Shown here piece after piece: positions 1-6,450 of a stretch of DNA of 17,833 nt. Position numbers and translations under genes: made by a program. The notes beneath the pieces were generated by a model. It was not told the origin of the DNA. It was given only the letters and a program-made list of their open reading frames with translations, and did no database searches. Where the stretch lies: contig DATKDL010000235.1 of NCBI GenBank assembly GCA_035512695.1, positions 1 to 17,833 of the forward strand, read 5' to 3'. This DNA is from DATDOR01 sp035512695. Lineage in GTDB: Bacteria; Chloroflexota; Anaerolineae; Anaerolineales; JABWBV01. Numbering within the stretch: the first letter of the stretch is position 1; each line of letters opens with the position of its first letter.

Positions 1-24
1 CCCCCCCCCCCCCCCCCCCCCCCC
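1..24. other. Poly-C homopolymer at the window edge
   Basis: The window opens with 24 consecutive C residues, followed by an A-rich stretch. Read in the direction of the genes (minus strand) this is a G run that ends the sequence. A terminal G run is a common artefact of two-colour Illumina chemistry, so it probably marks a contig end rather than real sequence. The 28 bases between it and the mazG stop codon hold no gene. Confidence 0.8.
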
Positions 25-52
25 AAAAATCGCCAGTCTTTGCGTCTTTACG

Positions 53-1528
53 TCAAGACCCGCTTTTCCCGCTGCGCCCCCGTTTTGCCTCTTCCCAGAG
101 CACGTTCATATCATCCAGGGTCATCTCACCCAGGCTGCGACCGGCAGCACGGACCGCCTCTTCGACGTAACCAAACCGCTCCCTGAACCGCAGGTTCGTC
201 TCCCGCAAAGCGTCCTCCGCCGAGAAACCGTACCAATTGGCCAGGTGCGCCAGGACGAACAGGACGTCGCCCAGTTCGGAAGCTCTTTCCGCCTCCGGCG
301 CGTTCCGAAGCTCGTCCAGCTCTTCCTCCAATTTATCAAAAACCCCGCCGATATCCGGCCACTCGAACCCGGTCCGGGAGGCCCGCCGCTGCAGAGAAGA
401 AGCCTGCGCCAGCGCGGGCAGCCCGCGCGGCACTCCGTCCAGGATCGAGCCGGGCGCGCGCTCCGCAGAACCCTTTTTGGCGAGTTTCTCCTCGGCCTTG
501 AGCCGGTCCCAGTTCCGGATGATCTCGTCCACCCCATCCACCGCCAGGCCATCGAAGACGTGCGGGTGCCGGCGGACAAGCTTGTCGCCGATCCCCTTCA
601 ATACGTCGGCCATCGTGAAATCGCCCGCCTCGGCCGCGATCACGGCATGGAAGACGATCTGGAACAGCAGGTCACCCAGTTCTTCCGCCAGTTCTTCCGG
701 CGCATCCCGATCGAGGGCGTCGAGCGCTTCGTAGACCTCATCGAGCAGGAATGGGCGCAGGGACAGGTGGGTCTGCTCCCTGTCCCACGGGCAGCCATCC
801 GGAGCCCGCAGGCGGGAGACGATCTCCAGAAAGCTTTCAAAGGATGTGTTTTCGGGCAGGGGCGGCAGGTACAGGCTGGTGAGCAGACCGATTTGATCGC
901 TGCGATCGATCTCCCACAGCGCCAGGTCCTCCACCAGCAGGCGGTCCGTCCCGGCGCCGTGGACGAGCCGGACCGGGTGTTCGTCGGGGTAGAGGGCCAT
1001 CAGGGTCAGCTTGACCTCGGAGGCCATCCGGCGAGAGTGGACCTGGGCGACCAGGACGGGCCGGTCGAACCGAGCGGACGGGGCATGACCGCGCGCCAGG
1101 TCAAAGGCATCGACCAGGGCGGTCTGCGGGAACGGGTCGATCTCCAGCGCTTCGAAAACGGGTTCGATAAAACTCAAGCCGGCCACGACCCGGACCGGGA
1201 TGGCGGCCTCCCGGGCCCGCCGCAGGATCTCCGGCCCGGTGGCCTCGGCGATCAGCGGATGCCCCGGCACACCGTAAACGACCCCTTCCGAGCGGGCCGC
1301 CAGCTCCAGGACCCGGTCGATGATTTGCTCGTAAACGGATTCAAAGGTCTCGCCCGATTCATACAGGTGGTCGAAACTGTGGACTGCAAGACGCGCAGGA
1401 AAGGCGGCAACCGCCGGGTGCTGCCGGGTCCTCAGGTGGATCTCGGGGGCGTTTTGCAGGACCTGCCATGCCGATCGAGTCAGCAGGTCCGGATGGCCGG
1501 GGCCGAGGCCGAGGAGGGTGATCGTCAA
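53..1528 (-). CDS. mazG: Tetrapyrrole methylase-like domain fused to tandem MazG pyrophosphohydrolase domains (YabN type)
   Basis: 491 residues. The N-terminal part (about 1-225) is a SAM-dependent tetrapyrrole (corrin/porphyrin) methylase fold: GLGPGHPDLLT at 7-17 and the VYGVPGHP loop at 84-91. The C-terminal part (about 229-485) is a full MazG protein with two all-alpha NTP pyrophosphohydrolase domains. The metal-binding ExxE...ExxD motifs are E264/E267 with E283/D286, and E403/E406 with E418/D421. MazG proteins hydrolyse NTPs or dNTPs to NMP and PPi. The role of the methylase domain in YabN-type fusions is not known to me. The start is TTG at 1528, two bases after the rpsI stop, with no other in-frame start nearby and only a weak ribosome binding site, so low translation or coupling to rpsI is likely. 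The first E of the usual EExxE of domain 1 is D263, a mild change. Confidence 0.93.
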   Translation of the reverse strand: MTITLLGLGPGHPDLLTRSAWQVLQNAPEIHLRTRQHPAVAAFPARLAVHSFDHLYESGETFESVYEQIIDRVLELAARSEGVVYGVPGHPLIAEATGPEILRRAREAAIPVRVVAGLSFIEPVFEALEIDPFPQTALVDAFDLARGHAPSARFDRPVLVAQVHSRRMASEVKLTLMALYPDEHPVRLVHGAGTDRLLVEDLALWEIDRSDQIGLLTSLYLPPLPENTSFESFLEIVSRLRAPDGCPWDREQTHLSLRPFLLDEVYEALDALDRDAPEELAEELGDLLFQIVFHAVIAAEAGDFTMADVLKGIGDKLVRRHPHVFDGLAVDGVDEIIRNWDRLKAEEKLAKKGSAERAPGSILDGVPRGLPALAQASSLQRRASRTGFEWPDIGGVFDKLEEELDELRNAPEAERASELGDVLFVLAHLANWYGFSAEDALRETNLRFRERFGYVEEAVRAAGRSLGEMTLDDMNVLWEEAKRGRSGKSGS

Positions 1529-1530
1529 AA

Positions 1531-1926
1531 CTACCGTTTGGTGTAGGTCGGCGCCTTTCGGGCCCGCTTCAGACCCGGTTTCTTGCGTTCCTTGATCCGG
1601 GCATCGCGCGTCAGCAGACCCGCCTTGCGGAGCTGCGAACGGAAATTCTCGTTCATGCTGAGCAGCGCGCGCGCCAGCCCCAGCTTGACGGCATCGGTCT
1701 GGCCGGTCACGCCGCCGCCTTCGACGACGGCGGAGATATCGAACAGGCGCAGATCCTGGTGAGTCGCATCGAGCGGCAGGGCGACGGCGCTGCTGTCCGA
1801 TTCACGGGTGAAATACTCCGCCATCGTTTTCCCATTCACGACGAACTGGCCGGAGCCTTTGCTGAGTCGGACGCGGGCGGTCGACTCTTTCCGGCGGCCG
1901 ATGCCTTCGTAATATTCTTCTGCCAT
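1531..1926 (-). CDS. rpsI: 30S ribosomal protein S9
   Basis: 131 residues, normal length. It starts MAEEYYEGIGRRKESTARVR and ends in the basic S9 tail with KAPTYTKR, whose terminal Lys-Arg reaches the P-site tRNA anticodon region in known ribosomes. The middle carries GGGVTGQTDAVKLGLARAL, the usual S9 core signature. The ATG has a GGAG ribosome binding site 5 bases upstream and begins 8 bases after the rplM stop. This is the conserved L13-S9 pair. The mazG gene follows after 2 bases. Confidence 0.98.
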   Translation of the reverse strand: MAEEYYEGIGRRKESTARVRLSKGSGQFVVNGKTMAEYFTRESDSSAVALPLDATHQDLRLFDISAVVEGGGVTGQTDAVKLGLARALLSMNENFRSQLRKAGLLTRDARIKERKKPGLKRARKAPTYTKR

Positions 1927-1934
1927 TCGTGCTC

Positions 1935-2366
1935 CTACAGATCCAGCGGCTTCGGCTGCTGGGCTTCGTGCGGGTGCTCAGACCCCGCATAGATTTTCAG
2001 TTTCTTCATCAAGGCGCGACCCAGGCGGTTGTGTGGGACCATCCCCCACACCGCCAAACGCAAGACCCGGTCCGGGTTGCGTTCCAGCATGCGCTTCAGG
2101 TTGGTCTCTTTGATTCCGCCCGGATAACCGCTGTGGCGGTAATACATCTTCTCTTCCATTTTCTTGCCGGTGACCGTGACGGCCTGCGCGTTGACGACGA
2201 CGACGAAATCGCCCCCATCCACGCCGGGGGTGTAGGTCGGTTTGTTCTTGCCGATCAGGACCTCGGCGATCCGGGAGGCCAGGCGCCCCAGGTTCCGCCC
2301 GTTGGCGTCCACGAGGACCCAGCCGCGTTCGATCTCGTCGGGTTTGGGATAATAGGTTTTTTGCAC
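1935..2366 (-). CDS. rplM: 50S ribosomal protein L13
   Basis: 143 residues from a GTG start. L13 is an early-assembly large-subunit protein. The sequence begins (V/M)QKTYYPKPDEIERGWVLVD and contains GRLASRIAEVLIGKNKP and the MVPHNRLGRALMKKLKIY signature near the end, all typical of L13. I chose GTG at 2366 over the upstream in-frame ATG at 2450 because GGAG lies 7 bases before the GTG, the resulting length is standard, and the upstream extension would be translated from the palindrome at 2402-2458. It is followed 8 bases later by rpsI. Confidence 0.96.
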   Translation of the reverse strand: MQKTYYPKPDEIERGWVLVDANGRNLGRLASRIAEVLIGKNKPTYTPGVDGGDFVVVVNAQAVTVTGKKMEEKMYYRHSGYPGGIKETNLKRMLERNPDRVLRLAVWGMVPHNRLGRALMKKLKIYAGSEHPHEAQQPKPLDL

Positions 2367-2401
2367 GGTTTCACTCCAATCCACACATTCGATAAAAGTC
2401 G

Positions 2402-2458
2402 GTGAAATTTTGATGTCAGCAGCGGGGCGGCGCCCCGCTGCTGACATCAAAATTTCAC
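2402..2458. repeat. Perfect 28-bp palindrome between truA and rplM
   Basis: Bases 2402-2429 are exactly complementary to 2431-2458, with a single central base (in practice a tight GC loop). The outer part is A/T-rich (GTGAAATTTTGATG) and the inner part GC-rich (GCAGCGGGGCG). The truA stop codon (TGA, 2455-2457) lies inside the arm, so a terminating ribosome would open the base of the stem. Because the element is palindromic, both strands encode the same spurious peptide start (MMSAAGRRPAADIK). It is a sister of the hairpin at 12280-12332. Its shape is that of a bidirectional intrinsic terminator, but no promoter is visible before rplM. Confidence 0.93.
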
Positions 2459-3198
2459 AATTCTTTGTATTGGACCGACTCCAACGTCAACCCTTGCGCC
2501 GGCGCCAACCCCTGGACCATACCGGGGATGTTTCCGGCGATCCGGTCTTCGATCTCGCCGAGCGGGGTCAACCCCTGGGCGGCGTCGATTTGCGTGATAA
2601 CGATCCTGCGCACCATCCGGAACAGAAATGCGTTCCCCTCGATGGTGTAGAAGGCGCCGTTCTCACGGAAAGTCCATCCGGATTCGAACACGATCCGCAC
2701 GGTGGGGCCGCCGGGTTTGGGCGGCCGGCCGAAGGCGGAGAAGTCGTGTTCCCCGGCGAACAGGGCGGCGGCCCGGTCCAGGCTATCCGGGTCAGGCGCC
2801 GGCCAGACCCGCCAGGCGCGGCGTTCGCGCAGCGGATCGGGAGCCGGGTCAAACACCAGCCGGTACACGTACCGGCGGGCGACCGCCGAATACCTGGGGT
2901 GGAACCCCTCCGGGGCCGGTTCCAGCTGCCGAAAGGCCGCATCCGGCGGCATCCCGGCGTTCGCGGCGCGCAGCAGATCCGATGGGGAATGGCGCCATTC
3001 GAACTCGAAAGAGATCACCTGTCCGGCGGCGTGCACGCCCGTATCCGTCCGACCCGCGGCGTGGATCGCCTTACCCATCCAACCGATCCGTCTCAGCGCG
3101 GCCTCGACTTCGCCCTGTACCGTCCGGGCGGCGGCCTGGCGCTGGAACCCTTTGAACTCGGTTCCGTCGTAAGCCAGGATCGCTTTGTAAAGTGCCAT
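2455..3198 (-). CDS. truA: tRNA pseudouridine(38-40) synthase TruA
   Basis: 247 residues. TruA converts uridines 38-40 of the tRNA anticodon stem-loop to pseudouridine. The N terminus (MALYKAILAYDGTEFKGFQR) and the catalytic motif AAGRTDTGVHA are clear, with nucleophile Asp52. The central and C-terminal regions carry FSAFGRPP and the NAFLFRMVRRIV motif typical of the family. The ATG at 3198 has no recognisable ribosome binding site: the 23-bp hairpin at 3203-3251 ends 4 bases before it. Placement after rplQ is common in bacteria. Expression may depend on reinitiation from rplQ. The stop codon is inside the next hairpin. Confidence 0.97.
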   Translation of the reverse strand: MALYKAILAYDGTEFKGFQRQAAARTVQGEVEAALRRIGWMGKAIHAAGRTDTGVHAAGQVISFEFEWRHSPSDLLRAANAGMPPDAAFRQLEPAPEGFHPRYSAVARRYVYRLVFDPAPDPLRERRAWRVWPAPDPDSLDRAAALFAGEHDFSAFGRPPKPGGPTVRIVFESGWTFRENGAFYTIEGNAFLFRMVRRIVITQIDAAQGLTPLGEIEDRIAGNIPGMVQGLAPAQGLTLESVQYKEL

Positions 3199-3202
3199 AA
3201 CG

Positions 3203-3251
3203 GGCGGCTTTGAAGGTCCTGCGGCTACGCCGCAGGACCTTCAAAGCCGCC
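3203..3251. repeat. Perfect 23-bp hairpin between rplQ and truA
   Basis: Bases 3203-3225 pair without mismatch to 3229-3251 around a 3-base loop (TAC on the plus strand). It starts 6 bases after the rplQ stop and ends 4 bases before the truA ATG, so it fills the 59-base gap. It lacks the A/T shoulder of the hairpins at 2402, 5321, 9734 and 12280. In mRNA it would bring the rplQ stop close to the truA start in space. Confidence 0.92.
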
Positions 3252-3257
3252 ATGATA

Positions 3258-3641
3258 TTATTCGACGAGTTCCAGGATCACCATCTCGGCCGAATCACCC
3301 GGCCTGGGGCCAAGTTTCAGCATCCGGGTGTATCCGCCCGGCCGCTCTTCATAGCGAGGGGCGATTTCATCGAACAGCCGCTTGACCGATTCGGGGTCCG
3401 CCAGTCGGGCCGCCGCCAACCGGCGGGTGTGGACCGTGTAAGCCGGATCCGATTCCCCGGCGGCGATGCCTTTTTTCGCGAGGGTGATCAGCTTTTCGGC
3501 CTGGCCGCGGATGGCCTCCGCCTTCGCCCGGGTCGTGCGGATGCGTTCGTGTTCGAACAGCTGCTTGATCAGGGTCTTGCGCAGCGCCCGGTTGTGGCCT
3601 CGATCCCGGCCCAGTCTTTTTCCGGTTTTTTGATGTCGCAT
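3258..3641 (-). CDS. rplQ: 50S ribosomal protein L17
   Basis: 127 residues, the usual short bacterial form. It begins MRHQKTGKRLGRDRGHNRAL and continues with LIKQLFEHERIRTTRAKAEA, both diagnostic of L17, which sits near the exit tunnel of the large subunit. The ATG is 5 bases after the rpoA stop, so the two are likely translationally coupled, as in the alpha operon of other bacteria. A perfect hairpin follows the stop codon. Confidence 0.98.
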   Translation of the reverse strand: MRHQKTGKRLGRDRGHNRALRKTLIKQLFEHERIRTTRAKAEAIRGQAEKLITLAKKGIAAGESDPAYTVHTRRLAAARLADPESVKRLFDEIAPRYEERPGGYTRMLKLGPRPGDSAEMVILELVE

Positions 3642-3646
3642 CGTTT

Positions 3647-4642
3647 CTACTCCGCAGCCACCGGAACTTCTTCCGGTTTCACGAGATCGTCTTCCTCGAG
3701 ATAGCCTTTTTCCTGCATCTTTTCGCGCAGCTCATCCAGGCTCTTCTCACCGAAGTTGCGGATCGACATGATCGCCTCTTCGCCCTTGTCAAGCAGGTCG
3801 AGGACCTCGCCGACGGTCGTGATGCCGGCCCGTTTGAGCGAGTTGAAGACCCGGACCGACAGGTCCAGGTTTTCGATCGGGGTCTCGATCACTTCGCTGG
3901 TCAAACGGCTGCTGACGATTTCCGGTTCGGGCGGCACGATCGAGAGGATGTCCTCCGAGACGCCGGCGATGTGCCGCAAGTGTTCGATCATGACGATGGC
4001 ACTGTTGCTCAGTGCGTCCTGCGGCGTGATCGAACCATCGGTCCAGATCTCCATGCCCAGGCTGTCGTAGTTCGTCGACTGCCCGACTCGGGCCGACGTG
4101 ACGGACCAGTTCACCCGTTTGACCGGGCTGAAGACGGCATCGACCGGCAGTTCGCCGATCGGCAGCCGTTCACTACGGTCATCCGCCGGGGAGTACCCGC
4201 GGCCGCGCTCGACCGAAAGCTCCATATCCATCATCCCGGCGCCGTTGTCCATGGTGAACAGGTACAGATCCGGGTTGATGATCTCGACCTCGGGCGGGGC
4301 CAGGATATCGGCGGCCGTCACGACCCCTTCACCCTGGACTTCCAGGTGCATACGGGCCGTGTCCACATCGTGCAGCTTGATGCGCAGCTGTTTCAGCTGG
4401 AGCATCACCTGGATGACGTCCTCTCGAACGCCCGGGATGTTGCTGAACTCGTGCATCACGTCCGAGATTCGGACGGACGTCACGGCAACACCGTCGAGCG
4501 CTGAGAGCAGGACACGCCGCAGCGCATTGCCGAGCGTGATCCCGTAGCCGCGTTCCAGGGGGCCAATTTCAAATTTCCCGTAATTTCTCGACTCCGCTAC
4601 CGGTTCGATCCGGGGAGTCACCATATTGCTAAATCCGATCAC
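3647..4642 (-). CDS. rpoA: DNA-directed RNA polymerase subunit alpha
   Basis: About 331 residues. The N-terminal domain (about 1-235) mediates alpha dimerisation and beta/beta' assembly; it contains LERGYGITLGNALRRVLLS and the ISDVMHEFSNIPGVREDV region. The C-terminal domain (about 257-315), which binds UP elements and activators, has RVFNSLKRAGITTVGEVL and SIRNFGEKSLDELREKM. Three starts are possible. GTG 4654 overlaps the rpsD stop and has no ribosome binding site. GTG 4642 has GAGGTG just upstream and is my choice. ATG 4624 gives MVTPRIEPVAE with only a weak GGA. The N-terminal boundary is therefore uncertain by up to 10 residues. rplQ follows after 5 bases. Confidence 0.95.
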   Translation of the reverse strand: MIGFSNMVTPRIEPVAESRNYGKFEIGPLERGYGITLGNALRRVLLSALDGVAVTSVRISDVMHEFSNIPGVREDVIQVMLQLKQLRIKLHDVDTARMHLEVQGEGVVTAADILAPPEVEIINPDLYLFTMDNGAGMMDMELSVERGRGYSPADDRSERLPIGELPVDAVFSPVKRVNWSVTSARVGQSTNYDSLGMEIWTDGSITPQDALSNSAIVMIEHLRHIAGVSEDILSIVPPEPEIVSSRLTSEVIETPIENLDLSVRVFNSLKRAGITTVGEVLDLLDKGEEAIMSIRNFGEKSLDELREKMQEKGYLEEDDLVKPEEVPVAAE

Positions 4643-4653
4643 ACGCCACCTCA

Positions 4654-5292
4654 CTACCGCGAATAGTACTCGACGATCAGCTGTTCGTTCAGGTTTCCAT
4701 CGATCTCGGACCGCTCGGGTTTCCGCAGCATGGTGCCGCTGAGTTCACCCGGATTACGATCCAGCCACATCGGGACGGCTCCGCCGTCCATGTTCTGCTT
4801 GAGGTCTTTGAAATACGACCGTTTACGCGAGCCCTCCCGCACGGCGATCTTATCGCCCGGGGAGATTAGCATGGACGGCACGTCGGTGCGGCGTCCGTTG
4901 ACGTTGAAGTGGCCGTGGGTGACCAGCATCCGCGCCTGCGCCCTGCTCTGGGCATACCCCAACCGGTAGACGACGTTGTCGAACCGGGTCTCGAGGATTT
5001 GGAGCAGGTTCAGGCCTGTCAGCCCGCTGCGCTGCAGCGAATCGCGATAGTAGCGCCGGAACTGCCGCTCGAGCACGCCGTAGACGCGCCGCGCCTTCTG
5101 CTTGGCGCGCAGCTGGCGGGCGAAATCCGATTCGCGGCTGCGCCGGTAAAGATTGGCCCGGCCGTGCGCGCCGGGGGCGTATGGCCGCCGGTCGAAGGAG
5201 CATTTGGGGGTAAAACAGCGTTCCCCTTTGAGAAACAGCTTTTCACCCTCGCGCCGGCAGAGCTTGCAAACGGGTCCGATATATCTTGCCAT
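4654..5292 (-). CDS. rpsD: 30S ribosomal protein S4, zinc-binding form
   Basis: 212 residues. S4 is a primary 16S rRNA binder that nucleates the 30S body. The N terminus has four cysteines, C9, C12, C26 and C31 (CKLC...CFTPKC), the zinc-containing form. The S4 RNA-binding domain is seen in LETRFDNVVYRLGYAQSRAQ followed by ARMLVTHGHFNVNG. It ends VEYYSR. The ATG has GAGG 6 bases upstream. S4 is the translational repressor of the alpha operon in E. coli; here a perfect hairpin precedes the gene, but no S4 pseudoknot could be identified by eye. Confidence 0.98.
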   Translation of the reverse strand: MARYIGPVCKLCRREGEKLFLKGERCFTPKCSFDRRPYAPGAHGRANLYRRSRESDFARQLRAKQKARRVYGVLERQFRRYYRDSLQRSGLTGLNLLQILETRFDNVVYRLGYAQSRAQARMLVTHGHFNVNGRRTDVPSMLISPGDKIAVREGSRKRSYFKDLKQNMDGGAVPMWLDRNPGELSGTMLRKPERSEIDGNLNEQLIVEYYSR

Positions 5293-5320
5293 AGATGTCC
5301 TCTCGTCCTCTCAATAAATC

Positions 5321-5373
5321 CGAAAAATTGGGTGCGCTGCCGGGCTGCGCCCGGCAGCGCACCCAATTTTTCG
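5321..5373. repeat. Perfect 25-bp hairpin between rpsK and rpsD
   Basis: Bases 5321-5345 pair perfectly with 5349-5373 around a TGC loop. Read with the genes, it begins 5 bases after the rpsK stop with CGAAAAATTGGG, rises through a GC-rich core, and returns to CCCAATTTTTCGG. The 5' A run and 3' T run on both strands give the look of a bidirectional rho-independent terminator. The bases between it and rpsD hold a GAGG site but no convincing promoter. Confidence 0.93.
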
Positions 5374-5378
5374 ATTTC

Positions 5379-5783
5379 TTAGACTCTTCGCTTCTTGGGC
5401 GGCCGGCAGCCGTTGTGCGGCACCGGGGTGTTGTCGGAGATTGACCGGATCCGGATGCCGGCGGACTGCAGGACCCGCAGAGAAGCCTCTCGCCCGGGGC
5501 CCGGGCCCTTGACGATGATATCGACTTCCTGCAGTCCCTGGTCCATCGCGGTCTTGAGCGCTCGTTCGGTCGCCAGGCGGGCGGCGAACGGAGTGCTCTT
5601 GCGCGATCCTTTGAACCCGACCGTGCCGGCGCTCCCCCAGGAAACGGTGTTTCCCTGGGAATCGGTCACGGTGATGATCGTGTTGTTGAACCGGGCCGAA
5701 ATGTGGATCTGCCCGGTGGACAGCGAACGTTTCGTCTTGCGGCCGGTCGTCCGGCGGGAAGCGCGTTGAGGTGTCCTTGCCAT
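5379..5783 (-). CDS. rpsK: 30S ribosomal protein S11
   Basis: 134 residues. S11 lies on the 30S platform and helps form the mRNA exit region. IHISARFNNTIITVTDSQGN and the conserved C terminus DNTPVPHNGCRPPKKRRV identify it. KGPGPGREASLRVLQSAGIR is the standard S11 core motif. It starts 15 bases after the rpsM stop, with GGAG about 12 bases before the ATG. A perfect hairpin lies just downstream. Confidence 0.98.
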   Translation of the reverse strand: MARTPQRASRRTTGRKTKRSLSTGQIHISARFNNTIITVTDSQGNTVSWGSAGTVGFKGSRKSTPFAARLATERALKTAMDQGLQEVDIIVKGPGPGREASLRVLQSAGIRIRSISDNTPVPHNGCRPPKKRRV

Positions 5784-5798
5784 GGTTCCGTCACTCTC

Positions 5799-6188
5799 CT
5801 ATTTCTTTTTCGTGCCCCGGCGCCGGCCGCGGCCGGCCACCGTCTTCTTCGGGCCCTTCATCGTGCGCGCGTTCGTCCGCGTCTTCTGGCCGCGCACAGG
5901 CAGCCGCCGCCGGTGGCGCAGACCGCGGTAGCAGCCGATTTCCATCAGCCGCTTGATGTTCATTTGAGTCTCTCGCCGCAGATCCCCTTCGATCTGGTAG
6001 TTCTGCACGATGTACTCGCGCAGCTGGATCACCTCGTCCTCGGTCAGATCCTTGACACGCTTGTCTGGATCGATCGACGTCGCCGCCAAAACTTGTTTGG
6101 AGCGCGTCTGACCGATCCCGTAAATATACTGGAGTCCGATTGCCAACCGCTTGTCGCGTGGAAGATCAACACCTTCGATCCGGGCCAT
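5799..6188 (-). CDS. rpsM: 30S ribosomal protein S13
   Basis: 129 residues. S13 sits in the 30S head, contacts the large subunit and its basic tail reaches P-site tRNA. It begins MARIEGVDLPRDKRLAIGLQ and carries the helix-two-turn-helix region YIYGIGQTRSKQVL and the signature CYRGLRHRRRLPVRGQKTR, followed by TNARTMKGPKKTVAG. The ribosome binding site AAGGA overlaps the end of rpmJ, whose stop is 5 bases upstream. Confidence 0.98.
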   Translation of the reverse strand: MARIEGVDLPRDKRLAIGLQYIYGIGQTRSKQVLAATSIDPDKRVKDLTEDEVIQLREYIVQNYQIEGDLRRETQMNIKRLMEIGCYRGLRHRRRLPVRGQKTRTNARTMKGPKKTVAGRGRRRGTKKK

Positions 6189-6193
6189 AGTCT

Positions 6194-6307
6194 TTATCCT
6201 TGTCGTTGTTTGTGTCGCTTGTTTTCACAAATCACGAACACCCGCCCTTTGCGGCGGACGATCTTGCATTTCGCACATCGCTTTTTTACCGAAGCGGATA
6301 CTTTCAT
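6194..6307 (-). CDS. rpmJ: 50S ribosomal protein L36, zinc-binding form
   Basis: 37 residues: MKVSASVKKRCAKCKIVRRK followed by GRVFVICENKRHKQRQG. The zinc ligands C11, C14, C27 and H32 give the usual C-x2-C-x12-C-x4-H pattern. The ATG at 6307 has AGGAG upstream and the TAA is 5 bases before rpsM. L36 is the smallest large-subunit protein and is often followed by rpsM, as here. It is the first gene after the internal promoter at 6335-6363. In most bacteria infA directly precedes it; here it does not. Confidence 0.97.
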   Translation of the reverse strand: MKVSASVKKRCAKCKIVRRKGRVFVICENKRHKQRQG

Positions 6308-6334
6308 AGCATTACTCCTGAGCGCAAATTATCA

Positions 6335-6363
6335 ATTATAGTCCTCAACCGGCATCCCGTAAA
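6335..6363 (-). promoter_or_regulatory. Internal sigma-70-type promoter upstream of rpmJ
   Basis: Read on the minus strand, TTTACG (6358-6363) and a perfect TATAAT (6335-6340) are separated by 17 bases. The expected transcription start is near 6328, about 20 bases before the rpmJ ATG. This is the best consensus promoter I see in the window and stands out in GC-rich DNA. It would drive rpmJ-rpsM-rpsK and the alpha operon genes separately from upstream transcription. Confidence 0.7.
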
Positions 6364-6378
6364 GGCTATTGCGCCTTT
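6361..6378. repeat. Small 6-bp hairpin overlapping the -35 region
   Basis: AAAGGC at 6361-6366 pairs with GCCTTT at 6373-6378 around a 6-base loop. It lies between the tandem repeats and the promoter and overlaps the putative -35 box. It could help end transcripts from adk, or be chance. Confidence 0.4.
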
Positions 6379-6392
6379 CTTCACCAATTCCA

Positions 6393-6450
6393 GGCCCCTC
6401 CGCTTGCCGGAGGCCTTTCCGCTTGCCGGAGGCCCTTCCGCTTACCCTGA
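6393..6450. repeat. Three-copy 19-bp tandem repeat across the adk stop codon
   Basis: Units at 6393-6411, 6412-6430 and 6431-6450 follow the consensus GGCCYYTCCGCTTGCCGGA on the plus strand; the third is diverged and one base longer. The adk stop codon (6442-6444) lies in the third unit. The unit at 6397-6413 folds into a 6-bp stem (CCTCCG/CGGAGG) with a 5-base loop. The array occupies the place where map and infA would be expected. Confidence 0.8.

Noticed and set aside
245..1546. Long plus-strand open frame of 433 codons opposite mazG
   Set aside because: It is antisense to a clear MazG fusion. The predicted protein has no recognisable domain and an Arg/Gln/Gly-rich composition typical of the complementary frame of GC-rich genes.
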